A DNA stretch of 39,429 nucleotides from Hydrogenophaga sp. (lineage in GTDB: Bacteria; Pseudomonadota; Gammaproteobacteria; Burkholderiales; Burkholderiaceae_C): positions 187,557 through 226,985 of the forward strand of contig NZ_WVZN01000026.1 of the NCBI RefSeq assembly GCF_011772445.1, read 5' to 3'. Positions 30,435 through 38,299 of this stretch are shown piece by piece. The notes under the pieces were generated by a model. That model did no database searches and was not told where the DNA came from. It saw only the letters and a list, made by a program, of their open reading frames with translations. Position numbers and translations under genes: made by a program. Within the stretch, counting starts at the first letter, position 1. Every line of letters begins with the position of its first letter.

Positions 30435-32504
30435 ATGTCCCCCCGACTATTCCGCTTCGCCGTCATCGCCGACAGCCACGTCAACCCGTCCGACGAGGAC
30501 CGGATCTCGCCCTACGAGTCGCACCGGCTCACCAACACGCGCCTCGCGCACACGGTGGACGTGCTCAACGCCCTGGCGCCCGACTTCACCGTGCACGTGG
30601 GCGACATGATCCACCCCGTGCCCGAGGCCGTGTCCTACCCCGATGCGGTGGCGCGCTTCAAGGCCGCGGTGGGCCGCCTCGACGCGCCCCTGCACCTGGT
30701 GCCCGGCAACCACGACGTGGGCGACAAGCACGCCGACTACGTGCCCGCCGGCGAGATCTGCCAGCCCTACGTCGAGCTCTACCAGCGCCACTTCGGCGAG
30801 CACTTCTACGCCTTCGACCACGGCGACTGCCACTTCGTGGTGATCAACACCTCGCTCATCAACTCGGGCCTGGCCGCCGAGGCGCGGCAGGCGCGTTGGC
30901 TGGAAGACGATCTGCGCGCCAACGCCGGGCGGCGCACGCTGCTCTTCGTCCATTACCCGCCCTTCATTGCCAGCGCCGATGAGCACGGCCACTACGACAA
31001 CATCGACGAGCCCGGCCGTTCCTGGCTGCTGGGCCTGGTGGCGCGGCACCAACTGGCGGCGGTGTTCACCGGCCACGTGCACAACTTCTTCTTCAACACA
31101 CACGCGGGCACGCCGATCTTCTCGCTGCCGTCCACGGCCTTCGTGCGCGGCGACTACTCGGAGCTGTTCGCCGTGGGCCAGCCGCCCGAGCACGAGAACG
31201 GCCGCAACGACGTGTCCAAGCTCGGCGTGCTGGTGGTCGACGTGTACGAGGACCGCCTGGTGCCGCAGTTCATCCGCACGCACGACCGGCCCGAGGGCGC
31301 CGCGCCGAGCGTGCAGCGCGACTGGCCGCAACTGCCGCCTGCCGCGGGTGCATCGGGCCCCGGCCTCGGCCTGGACCTGCGCTACCACTGGGGCGAGCTG
31401 CACCAGATTCCCTACAGCAGCATGCTCGACGAGTTCCGCCGCAAGCAGGCGCGCAACGACTACCCCATCCTCGCGCTGTGGGAGATGGGCATCCGCACGC
31501 TGCGCGTGCCGCTGGACGACCTGATCGACCCGGCCTCGCGCGCGCGCATGGCGGCCCTGGCCGCGCTGGGCAGCCGCTTCACGGTCTTCCTCTTCGGCTG
31601 GCCCACGGACGAACAGCTTGCGCTGTTGCGCGAGCACCGGCACCTGCTGCGCGCGCTGGAACTCATCGTGAAGTGGCCGCTGGCGCCGGACCTGGGCGAT
31701 CGGCTCGACGCGCTGCGCGAGCGCGTGGGTGTGCCCCTGCACCTTTCGCGTTTCTGGAGCGCCTCCGGCCAGTCGCGCGACGGCAAGCAGATCAAGCTGC
31801 TGGTGGACCACGGCTTCGCGGGCGCGGCCGACCCGGCGGCGCGCGAGTTGCTCGACGCGACGGGCGGGCGGGGCGTCGATGCCCTGGTGTTTCGCGTCGC
31901 CGCCGACACCCTGTTTGACGAAGGCATCGCCGAGGCAGCCGAGTTCGCCAAACGCCACCGCGTGCGCGCGCAGGTGCACGTGCGCCTGGCGTCCGACAGC
32001 CCGGCCCAGGCGCGTCACGACGCGCAGGCCAATGGCGTGCGCGCACTGGGCGCGGCCTTCGCCAGCCGCTGCTTCCCGCAGGTGGACGTGTTCCTCGACA
32101 CGCTCAGCGACGTCGACCGCGGTTACTTCCCGCGCGCGGGCCTGGTGGACCGCCGCTTCAACCCCAAGCGCGAAGGCCAGGCCCTGCGCAACCTGCATGG
32201 CGCGCTGAGCGAGCTGCCTGCGCCACAGGCGCCGCGCTGGGTGCGCGACCCGCAGTTCCTGGTGGGCACGGCGCATGTGGGCTCATCCACGCTCTTGCTG
32301 GTGCTGCCTGCGGGTGGTGGTGCGCTGATGCAGTTGCCCGACTGGCTGGACACGCAGGGCCTGCGCGTGAAGCGCTGGCTGGACCTGGCGAGCGGGGAGG
32401 ACCGGACCTGGCCCGACGCGGACCCCGATGCGGCAAAGGTGCTTGAGGGCGCCTGCCTGATCGAACTCGCGGCCCATCGGGTGAAAGAGCGCGTCGAGGC
32501 CTGA
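30435..32504 (+). CDS. calcineurin-like metallophosphoesterase fused to a predicted barrel domain
   Basis: A 689-residue cytoplasmic protein (no signal peptide). Residues 1-280 are a calcineurin-type phosphoesterase with all metal and catalytic motifs: D13-x-H15 (ADSHVN), GD57 (VGDMIHP), GNHD (91-94), H173 in VHYPP and GHVH (213-216). It is most like CpdA-type cyclic nucleotide phosphodiesterases. From about 315 onward a second domain alternates strands and helices (RVPLDDLIDP, FTVFLFGWPTDEQL, LELIVKWPLAPDLG, VDVFLDTLSDVDRGYFPR), suggesting a TIM-barrel-like fold with NPKREGQALRNLH near its end. ATG 30435 has AGAAGG upstream; the GTG 30429 is less likely. The fusion is unusual. Confidence 0.85.
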   Translation: MSPRLFRFAVIADSHVNPSDEDRISPYESHRLTNTRLAHTVDVLNALAPDFTVHVGDMIHPVPEAVSYPDAVARFKAAVGRLDAPLHLVPGNHDVGDKHADYVPAGEICQPYVELYQRHFGEHFYAFDHGDCHFVVINTSLINSGLAAEARQARWLEDDLRANAGRRTLLFVHYPPFIASADEHGHYDNIDEPGRSWLLGLVARHQLAAVFTGHVHNFFFNTHAGTPIFSLPSTAFVRGDYSELFAVGQPPEHENGRNDVSKLGVLVVDVYEDRLVPQFIRTHDRPEGAAPSVQRDWPQLPPAAGASGPGLGLDLRYHWGELHQIPYSSMLDEFRRKQARNDYPILALWEMGIRTLRVPLDDLIDPASRARMAALAALGSRFTVFLFGWPTDEQLALLREHRHLLRALELIVKWPLAPDLGDRLDALRERVGVPLHLSRFWSASGQSRDGKQIKLLVDHGFAGAADPAARELLDATGGRGVDALVFRVAADTLFDEGIAEAAEFAKRHRVRAQVHVRLASDSPAQARHDAQANGVRALGAAFASRCFPQVDVFLDTLSDVDRGYFPRAGLVDRRFNPKREGQALRNLHGALSELPAPQAPRWVRDPQFLVGTAHVGSSTLLLVLPAGGGALMQLPDWLDTQGLRVKRWLDLASGEDRTWPDADPDAAKVLEGACLIELAAHRVKERVEA

Positions 32505-32507
32505 GGG

Positions 32508-32526
32508 GTGCCCCTGCGAGGGGCAC
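32508..32526 (+). terminator. hairpin after the phosphoesterase gene
   Basis: GTGCCCC-TGCGA-GGGGCAC is a perfect seven-pair stem four bases after the stop, without a T-tract. It could be a weak or Rho-assisted terminator or an mRNA-end protector. Confidence 0.45.
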
Positions 32527-32535
32527 AGGGGACAC

Positions 32536-32541
32536 CATAAT
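32536..32541 (+). promoter_or_regulatory. candidate -10 element (CATAAT) for a leaderless LysR mRNA
   Basis: CATAAT ends five bases before the ATG at 32547. There is no Shine-Dalgarno. The -35 position overlaps the hairpin at 32508 and is not recognisable. Confidence 0.45.
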
Positions 32542-32546
32542 TCCCC

Positions 32547-33464
32547 ATGCCCACCCTCCGCCAGCTCAAGGCCCTGGCCCTCATCGGCCAGACCGGCAGC
32601 TTCACGCGCGCCGCCGAGAAACTGTTCATCACGCAGTCGGCCGTGAGCTCGCTGATCCGCGAGCTCGAGGAAGAGGTCGGCATGCCGCTGGTGCAGCGCG
32701 GCCGGGTCATCGGCCTGACCGAGGCCGGCGAGCACCTGCAGCGCGCGGGCCTGCGTGCCGACCTGGAAATCGAGCGCGCCCTCAAGGACCTGCGCCACGG
32801 CAAGACCGCCGAGCGCATCGTGCTGCGCGTGGCGGCCGGCTCGCTTTCCTCGGCTGCGCTGCTGCCGCCGGCCATCGCCAGCCTGCAGGCCAGCGAGCCG
32901 CAACTGAAGATCGCGCTCTTCGATCGTCCCGTGGGCATGCTGGGCGACATGCTGCTGCACGGCGAGGCCGACGTCGCCGTGGGCTCGATCGACTCGCCGC
33001 TGCGCCTGTCGGGCGAGCTGCGCTCCACCCTGTTGTTCGAGGATCGCATCGCCCTGGTGTGCGCGCGCGACTCGGCGCTGAGCGAGCAGGCCGAACAGGC
33101 GGGCGGGCTGGGCTGGAGCGACCTGCACCACACCGAGCTGGTGCTGGTGGGACGCACCGGTGGTCAGTGGAACCTGTTGCTGCAGGACCAGCTCGCCGAA
33201 CACGAGGGCCTGGCCATCGGCCACGAGGTGCAGTTGCTTTCCACCGCGCTGGAGCTGGTGCGCGCCCGACTGGGCGTGGCCGTGCTGCCGATGTACGCCA
33301 CGCGCCACCTGGAGTCACAGAGCTTTTGCGTGGCCCCACTGCTCAAGACCAGCGCGGGCTGGAGCACTTACTTCGTGACGCGCAACGGGCCGGTGGACGA
33401 GGCGAAGCTCGCGCCCATCGAGCGCTTGCGCGAGGCGCTGGCGGCGCAGGCACCGCTTGCCTGA
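32547..33464 (+). CDS. LysR family transcriptional regulator
   Basis: A 305-residue regulator. The N-terminal winged HTH reads LRQLKALALIGQTGSFTRAA and EKLFITQSAVSSLIRELEEEVG, followed by the linker helix and a periplasmic-binding-protein-like sensor domain with two lobes (ERIVLRVAAGSLSSAALLPP; DRIALVCARDSAL; LVRARLGVAVLPMYATRHL). It is transcribed in the same direction as the Bug-phosphoesterase pair and follows it by 42 bases, so it probably regulates those genes. The ligand is unknown. It converges with the DUF2894 operon. Confidence 0.93.
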   Translation: MPTLRQLKALALIGQTGSFTRAAEKLFITQSAVSSLIRELEEEVGMPLVQRGRVIGLTEAGEHLQRAGLRADLEIERALKDLRHGKTAERIVLRVAAGSLSSAALLPPAIASLQASEPQLKIALFDRPVGMLGDMLLHGEADVAVGSIDSPLRLSGELRSTLLFEDRIALVCARDSALSEQAEQAGGLGWSDLHHTELVLVGRTGGQWNLLLQDQLAEHEGLAIGHEVQLLSTALELVRARLGVAVLPMYATRHLESQSFCVAPLLKTSAGWSTYFVTRNGPVDEAKLAPIERLREALAAQAPLA

Positions 33465-33491
33465 ACGGGCCATCGCCCGAACCCGGGCCCC

Positions 33492-33893
33492 TCAGGGCTT
33501 GGGCCTGGCTTTCCGGGCCTTGACGGCCGGCGCCGGCTTGAGCCGGGCACTCGCCTCGTCCAGCCACAGCAGCGCGTCGGTGTGCGCCATGAAGCGGCGC
33601 AGGTAGTCGGGTGAGAGCTCGCTCAGCAGGCCCAGGGTGCGCAGCACCAAGCGGTGCGGGTTGAGCGGCCCGGGGTTCTCGGGCCCGCGTTGCACGGCCT
33701 GCTGCACCTCGTCCTCGGCGTGCAGGCGCTCCCAGGTGTCGCGAAAGGCCTGCGCGCTGCGCAGTTCGGTGCGCGCGGCGAGGGGCTGTCCGCTGACGGT
33801 GGCGATGTGCCGGTTGAGCTGGGCCAGGACGCTGGCCTGGGTGGCGGTGGCCGAGCCGGGGCGGGACGCAGGGACCTCGTCGCGCTCAGTCAC
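33492..33893 (-). CDS. DUF2894 family protein
   Basis: A 133-residue soluble protein starting with GTG (complement 33891-33893, VTERDEVPASRPG), which overlaps the end of the OmpA gene by eight bases. It is helical: ASVLAQLNRHIATVSGQPL, LRSAQAFRDTWERLHAEDEV and LRTLGLLSELSPDYLRRFMAHTDALLWL, with a basic tail (KARKARPKP). This matches the DUF2894 proteins that I know as the last gene of the DUF3348-DUF802-OmpA-DUF2894 set in Burkholderiales. No catalytic motif is seen. It may be a cytoplasmic partner of the membrane complex. The longer frame extending to 34004 is a shadow of the OmpA gene. Confidence 0.8.
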   Translation of the reverse strand: MTERDEVPASRPGSATATQASVLAQLNRHIATVSGQPLAARTELRSAQAFRDTWERLHAEDEVQQAVQRGPENPGPLNPHRLVLRTLGLLSELSPDYLRRFMAHTDALLWLDEASARLKPAPAVKARKARPKP

Positions 33894-34551
33894 GTGCGGC
33901 TTTCCGGCTATCGCTGGCGGCCTTGGGTACGGGGGCCATCTCCACGCGGCGGTTGAGCGCGCGGCCCTTCTCGTCGTCGTTGGAGGCCACGGGTTGTTCG
34001 GCACCGAAGGCGGCGCTGAACACGCGCTGGCGCGGCATGCCTTCTTCGATGAGGGCGCGCGTGACGGTGAGCGCGCGCTGGGCCGACAGCTCCAGGTTGT
34101 CGGCGAAGCGCTGGTTGCCGGCCTGCACCGGGCGGTCGTCGGTGAAGCCGCTGACCATGAGCATCTCGTCGCGCTCGCCCAGGTACACCTGCAGCGGCGG
34201 CACCAGGCTGCGCAGGATCTGCCGGCCCTCGGGCCGCAGCTCGTCGGAGTTGAGCGCGAACAGCACGCTGCCGCTGATGCCGATGCGGCCGTTGTCCAGG
34301 GTCACGCGGCCGTTCTGCAGGGGAATGGCCAGGGCCTTTTCCAGCGCCATGCGGCGCTGCTCTTCCTGCTCGCGCTTGCGCACCTCGGCCTGCAGGCTGT
34401 TCACCAGGTCCATCTGCACCACCAGCACGCCCACCAGGATGAGCACGAAGGCGCCCACCAGGCCGGACATCAGGTCGCCGAACACGGCCCACACGGGGGC
34501 GTGGTGCTCGTCGCCGCCGTCGTCGGGGCGCTCGTCCAGGCCGGCCATCAT
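33886..34551 (-). CDS. MotB/ZorB-like OmpA-domain membrane protein
   Basis: A 221-residue protein with one N-terminal membrane helix. The stretch VWAVFGDLMSGLVGAFVLIL (residues about 20-39) carries Asp26 at the position of the MotB/ZorB ion-binding aspartate. A charged helix (VNSLQAEVRKREQEEQRRM) links it to a C-terminal OmpA peptidoglycan-binding domain (FALNSDELRPEGRQIL, VSGFTDDRPV, DNLELSAQRALTV, GRALNRRVEM). It would anchor the complex to the cell wall while its helix sits inside the DUF802 channel. Its start overlaps the DUF802 stop by four bases (ATGA), so the two are coupled. Confidence 0.9.
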   Translation of the reverse strand: MMAGLDERPDDGGDEHHAPVWAVFGDLMSGLVGAFVLILVGVLVVQMDLVNSLQAEVRKREQEEQRRMALEKALAIPLQNGRVTLDNGRIGISGSVLFALNSDELRPEGRQILRSLVPPLQVYLGERDEMLMVSGFTDDRPVQAGNQRFADNLELSAQRALTVTRALIEEGMPRQRVFSAAFGAEQPVASNDDEKGRALNRRVEMAPVPKAASDSRKAARD

Positions 34552-36278
34552 GCGGCCTGCCTCCCCACGGGCTGCGCGCGCAGGCGGCGCAGGTCTTCCA
34601 CGATGCCCTGCTGCGAGCTGATGCTCAGGTCGATCACCTCGCGGGCCTGCGCCACGTAGTAGGCGAGTTGTTCGTCGCTGCGCGCGATGGACTGTGTGAC
34701 GGCGCTCTCCACGCCGCGCAGGCTCTCAATGAGCTTGTCGTTCGTGGCGCTGAACTGCTCCATGCCTTGGCCGAAGGCCTGACCCAGACTGGCCAGTTCG
34801 ATCGCGCTGGCCTTGACCTGCGCGGCCACGTCCTCGGCGCGCACGGCCTGCACGCCCACGGTGTCGGCGAACTGGCGGCCCACCTGGTCGAGCACCGCGC
34901 CGGCCGAGGCAACGAGCGACTCGATGGCGGCCGCCTGCTCGCCCGTGCCCTGCTGCACGCGCTGCAGCAGCGAGTCGATGTGCTGCAGCAGCGCGCCGCG
35001 TTCCTGCAGCGCCTGCTGGTCGCGCTCGGCGAGCTGGGCCATTTCCTCGCGCCGCTGCGCGACCAGCTCGGCCGCGGCCCGGGGCGCTTCGCCGGCGGTG
35101 GCGATCAGGCGCGCCATCGGCGCTTCGAAAGCCGTGCCCAGCGCGGCGAGTTGGCGGGTGTGCTGCTCGCTCTGTCGGCTCTGTTGTTCGCTCATCGCGT
35201 TCTGCAGCTCGGTCAGGCGCTCGCGGTGTTCGGCCTGCGATCGGTTCAGGGTCTCCTGCACGCCCTGCATGAGCGCGCCGCTGCGCTGCTCGAAGCCGCT
35301 GCCGACGGCCTGCATCAGCGATTGCAGCGAGGCGTCCACGCGTTCGTGGTGGCGCGTGGTCTGCTCGACGATGGCGCCCATGGCCTGCGCCACGGCGCCC
35401 TGCAGGTTCTGCGCGGCGCTGCGGGCGCTGGCGTCCAGGCTGTCCTTGAGCGATTGTTCGACCGAGCGCGCGAGCTGCCGGTAGGCCTCGCCCGAGCTGT
35501 CCAGGAAACGCGTCTGGCGCGCGAGCAGTTGTTCGTCGAGCTGCTGACCGCGGCGCTCGATCTGTTCCACCAGGGCCTGCAGTTGCGTCACCACGGCGGG
35601 CAGGGCATTGGCCTGTTGCTGCAGGGCGTCGACGGTGGCCTGGCGCTGGTACGCGAGGGAGAAGGGCCGCAAGGCGTCGGCCACGCGCGCGTCGAGCTGG
35701 CGCGACACCTCGGCGCGCTCGCGCCGCGCGATGGCGGACATCAGGCCGAGCATGGCCGAGGTGGCCACGCCCACGACCGAGGTGCCGAAGGCCAGGCCCA
35801 GGCCCTTGATCGGCGCGGCCAGCGCCGCGCGGATCGCCTGCAGGTCGGCCGAGCCTTCGAGCGTGAAGACCACGCCTTTGAAGGTGAGCACCATGCCAAG
35901 GAAGGTGCCGAGCATGCCCAGCATCACCAGCAGGCCGATGAGGTAGGGCGTGAGCGCCAGGCCGGGCAGGGCGCCGCGCTCGTTTTCGATGCGCTGGCGC
36001 ACGCCGTGGCGCAGCCCGGCGGGCACGCGGGCCAGCCAGTCGCCCAGCGTGGCGCCGGGCAGGGGCGCTTGCTGCAGCGCGGTGGCGAGTCCGGCGGTGT
36101 CGTGGCGGTAGCGGTGGATCTCGAGCGCGCCCAGCAGGAACACGCCGCCGATGAGCGCGGTCATGACGAGCGCGGTGGCGCTGGTGCCGATGAAACCGGC
36201 ACCGACCCAGAAGACGGCCAGCAGGCCGAGGGCGAAGGCGGCGGCGACGAACGTGCGGTTCAGGAGGGGGCGGTTCAT
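34548..36278 (-). CDS. DUF802 protein: MotA/ExbB-like channel protein with long cytoplasmic tail
   Basis: A 576-residue membrane protein. Helices lie near residues 9-30, 33-55, 108-132 and 160-182. The last two carry the MotA/TolQ/ExbB pattern: LGTFLGMVLTF (123-133) and LAFGTSVVGVATSAMLGLM (162-180). Between them are about 50 residues, as in that family. From 185 to the end (about 390 residues) the protein is an almost uninterrupted predicted coiled coil rich in Gln/Glu/Ala (HHERVDASLQSLMQAVGSGF, REEMAQLAERDQQALQERG), projecting into the cytoplasm. This 4-helix plus long tail design is that of ZorA of Zorya systems, with a partner MotB-like protein next to it. Length of the tail exceeds that of MotA. 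Part of a four-gene operon. Confidence 0.92.
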   Translation of the reverse strand: MNRPLLNRTFVAAAFALGLLAVFWVGAGFIGTSATALVMTALIGGVFLLGALEIHRYRHDTAGLATALQQAPLPGATLGDWLARVPAGLRHGVRQRIENERGALPGLALTPYLIGLLVMLGMLGTFLGMVLTFKGVVFTLEGSADLQAIRAALAAPIKGLGLAFGTSVVGVATSAMLGLMSAIARRERAEVSRQLDARVADALRPFSLAYQRQATVDALQQQANALPAVVTQLQALVEQIERRGQQLDEQLLARQTRFLDSSGEAYRQLARSVEQSLKDSLDASARSAAQNLQGAVAQAMGAIVEQTTRHHERVDASLQSLMQAVGSGFEQRSGALMQGVQETLNRSQAEHRERLTELQNAMSEQQSRQSEQHTRQLAALGTAFEAPMARLIATAGEAPRAAAELVAQRREEMAQLAERDQQALQERGALLQHIDSLLQRVQQGTGEQAAAIESLVASAGAVLDQVGRQFADTVGVQAVRAEDVAAQVKASAIELASLGQAFGQGMEQFSATNDKLIESLRGVESAVTQSIARSDEQLAYYVAQAREVIDLSISSQQGIVEDLRRLRAQPVGRQAA

Positions 36279-36288
36279 GGGTGTCTGT

Positions 36289-36993
36289 TCAGTGCGAGGC
36301 GCTGGCCTGGGCCAGGGCTTCGATGAGGCCGGTCACGGGCTGCAGGCGCAGCTCGAGCTCGGCCGCCAGGGCCTGCTGCAGCTCCTGCTCGAAGGGCTCG
36401 GGCCAGTCGTCGGGGTGGGTCTGGCGCAGTTGCTCGAAGCGCGCCTTGAGGAAGGCCGGCACGCCGGACAGCAGCCGCTGTTCACGCCCGGCCAACAGTC
36501 GGTCCAGCGTGGCGTCCAGTGCGGCAAGCCGCGCCAGCCGCGGCGAGGCCTTGGCCAGCGCTTGGCGCACGTGGGCGCGAAAGGCTTCGATGGCGGTTTC
36601 CATGCGGCGTTGCAGGTCGAGGCAGCGCTGGTGGTGCGGGGCGAAGGCGCTGTCCCCCGGCTCGACCGGCAGCGCGGGCGGGGCCGAAATGCCCTGGCGC
36701 AGCGTGGCGCGCAGGCGCTGCAGCGCCGCCTGCAGGTCGGCCACGCCGGCTCCGTTGGCCGCGCGGCGTGGGGCCAGGGCCGGCGGCGCCTGGTGCGCTG
36801 CCAAGTCCGGCGGCGCCTGGTGCGCTGAAAAGCCCGGCGGCGCCTGGTGCGCCGCGTGCAAGGCAATGGCGTCGCGCACGTCCAGCCAGCCGCCCAGGCG
36901 CTCGGCGAGGTCCTGGCGCGGGGTGTCGGGCTGGGCCGGCAGGTAGCCGGCAAGCTGGCGCACGAGGGCGGTGCGGTGGAAAGGGCGGTGCAA
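36289..36993 (-). CDS. DUF3348 family protein
   Basis: A protein of about 234 residues, first gene of the minus-strand operon, ten bases before the DUF802 gene. The N-terminal part (RPFHRTALVRQLAGYLPA, RQDLAERLGGWLDVRDAIAL) matches the DUF3348 pattern; the rest is helical (HHQRCLDLQRRMETAIEAF, DATLDRLLAGREQRLLSGVP). A threefold 27-bp repeat (36780-36860) encodes AHQAPPxxx in the middle. The start is uncertain: TTG (complement 36991-36993) is chosen because it gives the short N-terminus before HRPFHRTALVR, but an upstream GTG near 37036 is possible, and the longer frame to 37128 overlaps the divergent gene. Its function is unknown. Confidence 0.8.
   Translation of the reverse strand: MHRPFHRTALVRQLAGYLPAQPDTPRQDLAERLGGWLDVRDAIALHAAHQAPPGFSAHQAPPDLAAHQAPPALAPRRAANGAGVADLQAALQRLRATLRQGISAPPALPVEPGDSAFAPHHQRCLDLQRRMETAIEAFRAHVRQALAKASPRLARLAALDATLDRLLAGREQRLLSGVPAFLKARFEQLRQTHPDDWPEPFEQELQQALAAELELRLQPVTGLIEALAQASASH
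36780..36860 (-). repeat. three tandem 27-bp repeats inside the DUF3348 gene
   Basis: Units at 36780-36806, 36807-36833 and 36834-36860 share CCGGCGGCGCCTGGTGCGC and differ in the last bases. They encode AHQAPPGFS, AHQAPPDLA and AHQAPPALA, so the reading frame is kept and copy number could vary between strains. Confidence 0.9.
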
Positions 36994-37034
36994 GAAAAAT
37001 GCGGGGACGGCGGCGGGGAACCCGGCATTTTCCA
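36993..37034. promoter_or_regulatory. imperfect inverted repeat in the divergent DUF3348/FMN-reductase gap
   Basis: GAAAAATGCGGGG (near 36993) and CCCGGCATTTTCC (near 37022) are complementary at 11 of 13 positions. It lies in the only AT-rich spot of the gap, close to the likely start of DUF3348, and could be an operator for either operon. Low certainty. Confidence 0.35.
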
Positions 37035-37111
37035 CCACCGGCGGCGCCCGGCCGGCCCCCGGGCATGGCGGTTGCCGGTGGTAACACCTTTCCCTCGACG
37101 CCGATGACGCC

Positions 37112-38182
37112 ATGACCACCGTCCGCAAGGGCCAGGCCGCGCCCCCGCTCGACCGCGAGACCTTCAGCCGCCGCTTCCGCGCCGACTTCCACGACCCGGC
37201 CTTCGAGGCCGAGGCGCCCGCGCTGGCGCGCCTGGAGGCGATCGCCTGGCAGGCCTACCAGGACGGCCGCAAGGCGCCCCGGACGCACCCGGCCGGCCCG
37301 GCCTATGCCGATCCCACGTACGAGCTGTCGGACGAGTGGCGCGAGACGAAGGAGCGGCTGGCGGCGGCCCAGGCGCGCTGGCTCGATGAGGCCACGCCGT
37401 CGCGTGCGCTGGTGATTTGCGGGTCGGCGCGCAACGACGGCAGTTGCCCGGGCGAGATGTCGAAGACCTTCCGTCTCACGCGCATCGTGCGCGACGCGCT
37501 GGCGTCCGAAGGGATCGGCACCGATGTGCTGGACCTCAGCGAACTCACCTCGGGCTATGGCCGCCACATCCACCCATGCAAGGGCTGCCTGTCCACCGCC
37601 ATGCCCCTGTGCCACTGGCCCTGCAGCTGCTACCCGAACCACGCCATGCGTCAGACGGGGGACTGGATGGCCGAGATCTACGAGCGCTGGGTGTCGGCGC
37701 ATGCGGTGGCCATCGTCACGCCGGTGTACTGGTACCAGAGCCCCAGCCCCTTGAAGCTGATGATGGACCGGCTCGTCTGCGCCGACGGCGGCAACCCGGA
37801 CCCGACGCGCACGCAGGGCAAGGACCCGGCCAAGGCCAAGGCGGTGGAACTGGCGGGGTGGGACTACCCGCAGCACCTGGCCGGCCGGGTCTACGGCGTG
37901 CTGGTGCACGGTGACGTCGGTGGCATCGAAGACACGCGGCGCCTGCTGTCGGACTGGCTCGACTGGATGGGCCTGATCGACGCCGGCATGCAGGCCCGGC
38001 TGGACCGCTACATCGGCTACTACCAGCCCTACGCGGACAGCCACGAGGCCCTCGACGCGGACGAATGCTTGCAGCAGGAGGCGCGCCATGTGGGCCTGGC
38101 GGTGGCGCATGCGGTGCGGGCGCTGCGCGCGGGCACGCTGCAGCGCGTCACGCCCGCGCTGCGGCGGCCGCGGCCCAAGTGA
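37112..38182 (+). CDS. flavodoxin-fold NAD(P)H-dependent FMN reductase family protein
   Basis: A 356-residue protein. An N-terminal 100-residue helical extension precedes a flavodoxin-like domain: ALVICGSARNDGSCPGEMSK (phosphate loop of the FMN site), DVLDLSELTSGYG, the cysteine-rich HPCKGCLSTAMPLCHWPCSC and AVAIVTPVYWYQSPSPLKLMMDRL, which closes the flavin pocket. It is probably a flavin reductase or quinone/azo reductase with extra cysteines that may bind metal or form disulfides. The ATG starts at 37112, divergent from the DUF3348 operon with no more than about 118 bases between. It has no partner gene downstream on the strand other than the small acidic protein. Confidence 0.88.
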   Translation: MTTVRKGQAAPPLDRETFSRRFRADFHDPAFEAEAPALARLEAIAWQAYQDGRKAPRTHPAGPAYADPTYELSDEWRETKERLAAAQARWLDEATPSRALVICGSARNDGSCPGEMSKTFRLTRIVRDALASEGIGTDVLDLSELTSGYGRHIHPCKGCLSTAMPLCHWPCSCYPNHAMRQTGDWMAEIYERWVSAHAVAIVTPVYWYQSPSPLKLMMDRLVCADGGNPDPTRTQGKDPAKAKAVELAGWDYPQHLAGRVYGVLVHGDVGGIEDTRRLLSDWLDWMGLIDAGMQARLDRYIGYYQPYADSHEALDADECLQQEARHVGLAVAHAVRALRAGTLQRVTPALRRPRPK

Positions 38183-38299
38183 GATGAACCGAGCCCGTTT
38201 GAGGGAGCGCGATCACCCCGGGGCCGGGCACGCCGACTGCCCCCGACAGGGACGGGCGGTCGACACGGCGTGGACCGCCGTTCCAGGAAAGGACACCCC

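Noticed and set aside
30447..32276. A 609-residue minus-strand frame opposite the phosphoesterase
   Set aside because: Antisense of a gene with a full metallophosphoesterase active site; composition is typical of a shadow.
34668..36326. A 552-residue plus-strand frame opposite DUF802
   Set aside because: Antisense shadow rich in Gln/His/Arg; the minus-strand gene has transmembrane helices and family motifs.
33492..36993. Classification of the operon as a Zorya anti-phage system
   Set aside because: Only ZorA/ZorB-like architecture is present; the ZorC/ZorD or ZorE effectors are missing, and the two DUF proteins are known as conserved Burkholderiales genes.
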